Source of the DNA: Prevotellaceae bacterium
GTDB lineage: Bacteria > Bacteroidota > Bacteroidia > Bacteroidales > Paludibacteraceae
DNA: 14,184 nucleotides
Reading direction: 5' to 3'
NCBI GenBank assembly: GCA_031270565.1
Contig: JAISXJ010000031.1
Coordinates: 1 to 14,184 of the forward strand
Positions within the stretch are counted from its first letter, which is position 1; every line of letters begins with the position of its first letter. The notes below the pieces were generated by a model. The model worked only from the letters and a program-made list of their open reading frames with translations. It made no database searches and had not been told where the DNA came from. Positions 14,076-14,184 of this stretch are shown here, piece after piece. The translations under genes were made by a program, and so were the position numbers.

Positions 14076-14183
14076 AAATTGCTTTTTCTGCGTTACGCTC
14101 TTTCGGTAAAATGCTCATTTACGTTAGTAAACTCCGCTTTTACCTCAATGGCAAGCCTTGAAAAATCTAATTTTTAGAAGCCC
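14066..14183. repeat. Right terminal copy of the 118-bp dispersed repeat (inverted)
   Basis: This is an exact reverse complement of 1-118, with the same internal 12-bp terminal inverted repeats (AATTTTTAGAAG facing CTTCTAAAAATT). The window ends one base beyond it. Confidence 0.9.
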
Positions 14184-14184
14184 C

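Overview
This looks like chromosomal DNA of a Bacteroidota member, probably an uncultured member of the Bacteroidales. The evidence is promoter-like boxes of the Bacteroidetes form TAnnTTTG (clearest before the tRNA and mnmG), weak use of Shine-Dalgarno sites, a TonB-type outer-membrane beta-barrel protein with a CarboxypepD-like N-terminus, secreted proteins with the Bacteroidetes 'AQVTIGG…LDLNSTTKGGLQL' N-terminus, and an mnmG-apt-uvrC order that I recall from Bacteroidales. All genes I support lie on the + strand. The window begins and ends with the same 118-bp sequence in opposite orientation, so it is probably a whole contig whose assembly stopped at a dispersed repeat.

Left part (1-3670): terminal repeat, recO, a tRNA-Arg(CCU) with its own promoter, and an 829-residue outer-membrane receptor-like protein. 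Middle part (3671-9575): an accessory region. It holds a two-gene toxin-antitoxin-like pair (a small DUF6922-like protein overlapping an AbiEii-type nucleotidyltransferase) and two tandem paralogous secreted proteins of the FISUMP / C-type-lectin-like type. These genes are separated by three repeat-laden intergenic stretches of about 0.7 kb each. The stretches carry a 33-bp exact direct repeat on both sides of the toxin-antitoxin pair, two large inverted-repeat elements that look like MITEs, many short hairpins, and 7-bp tandem repeats (ATTCACT/ATTCGTT).

Right part (9601-14183): conserved housekeeping genes mnmG (tRNA wobble uridine modification), apt (adenine salvage) and uvrC (nucleotide excision repair), then the second terminal repeat. 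Between mnmG and apt lie two perfect 16-bp palindromes TGTTCCACGTGGAACA, matching the ParB-binding parS site. They suggest that this piece lies in the origin-proximal chromosome-segregation region.

The most interesting signals are three. First, the last ~57 codons of the two FISUMP paralogs resemble variable regions of diversity-generating retroelements (DGRs): hypervariable and rich in NNC codons, between a 35-nt block identical in both genes and a conserved 'VRCVK' end. No template repeat or reverse transcriptase is in this window. Second, the paired parS sites. Third, the architecture of the inverted repeats around the toxin-antitoxin pair and between the paralogs. Homopolymer tracts (C9 in the first paralog's leader, G8 inside its coding region) add a possible phase-variation layer.
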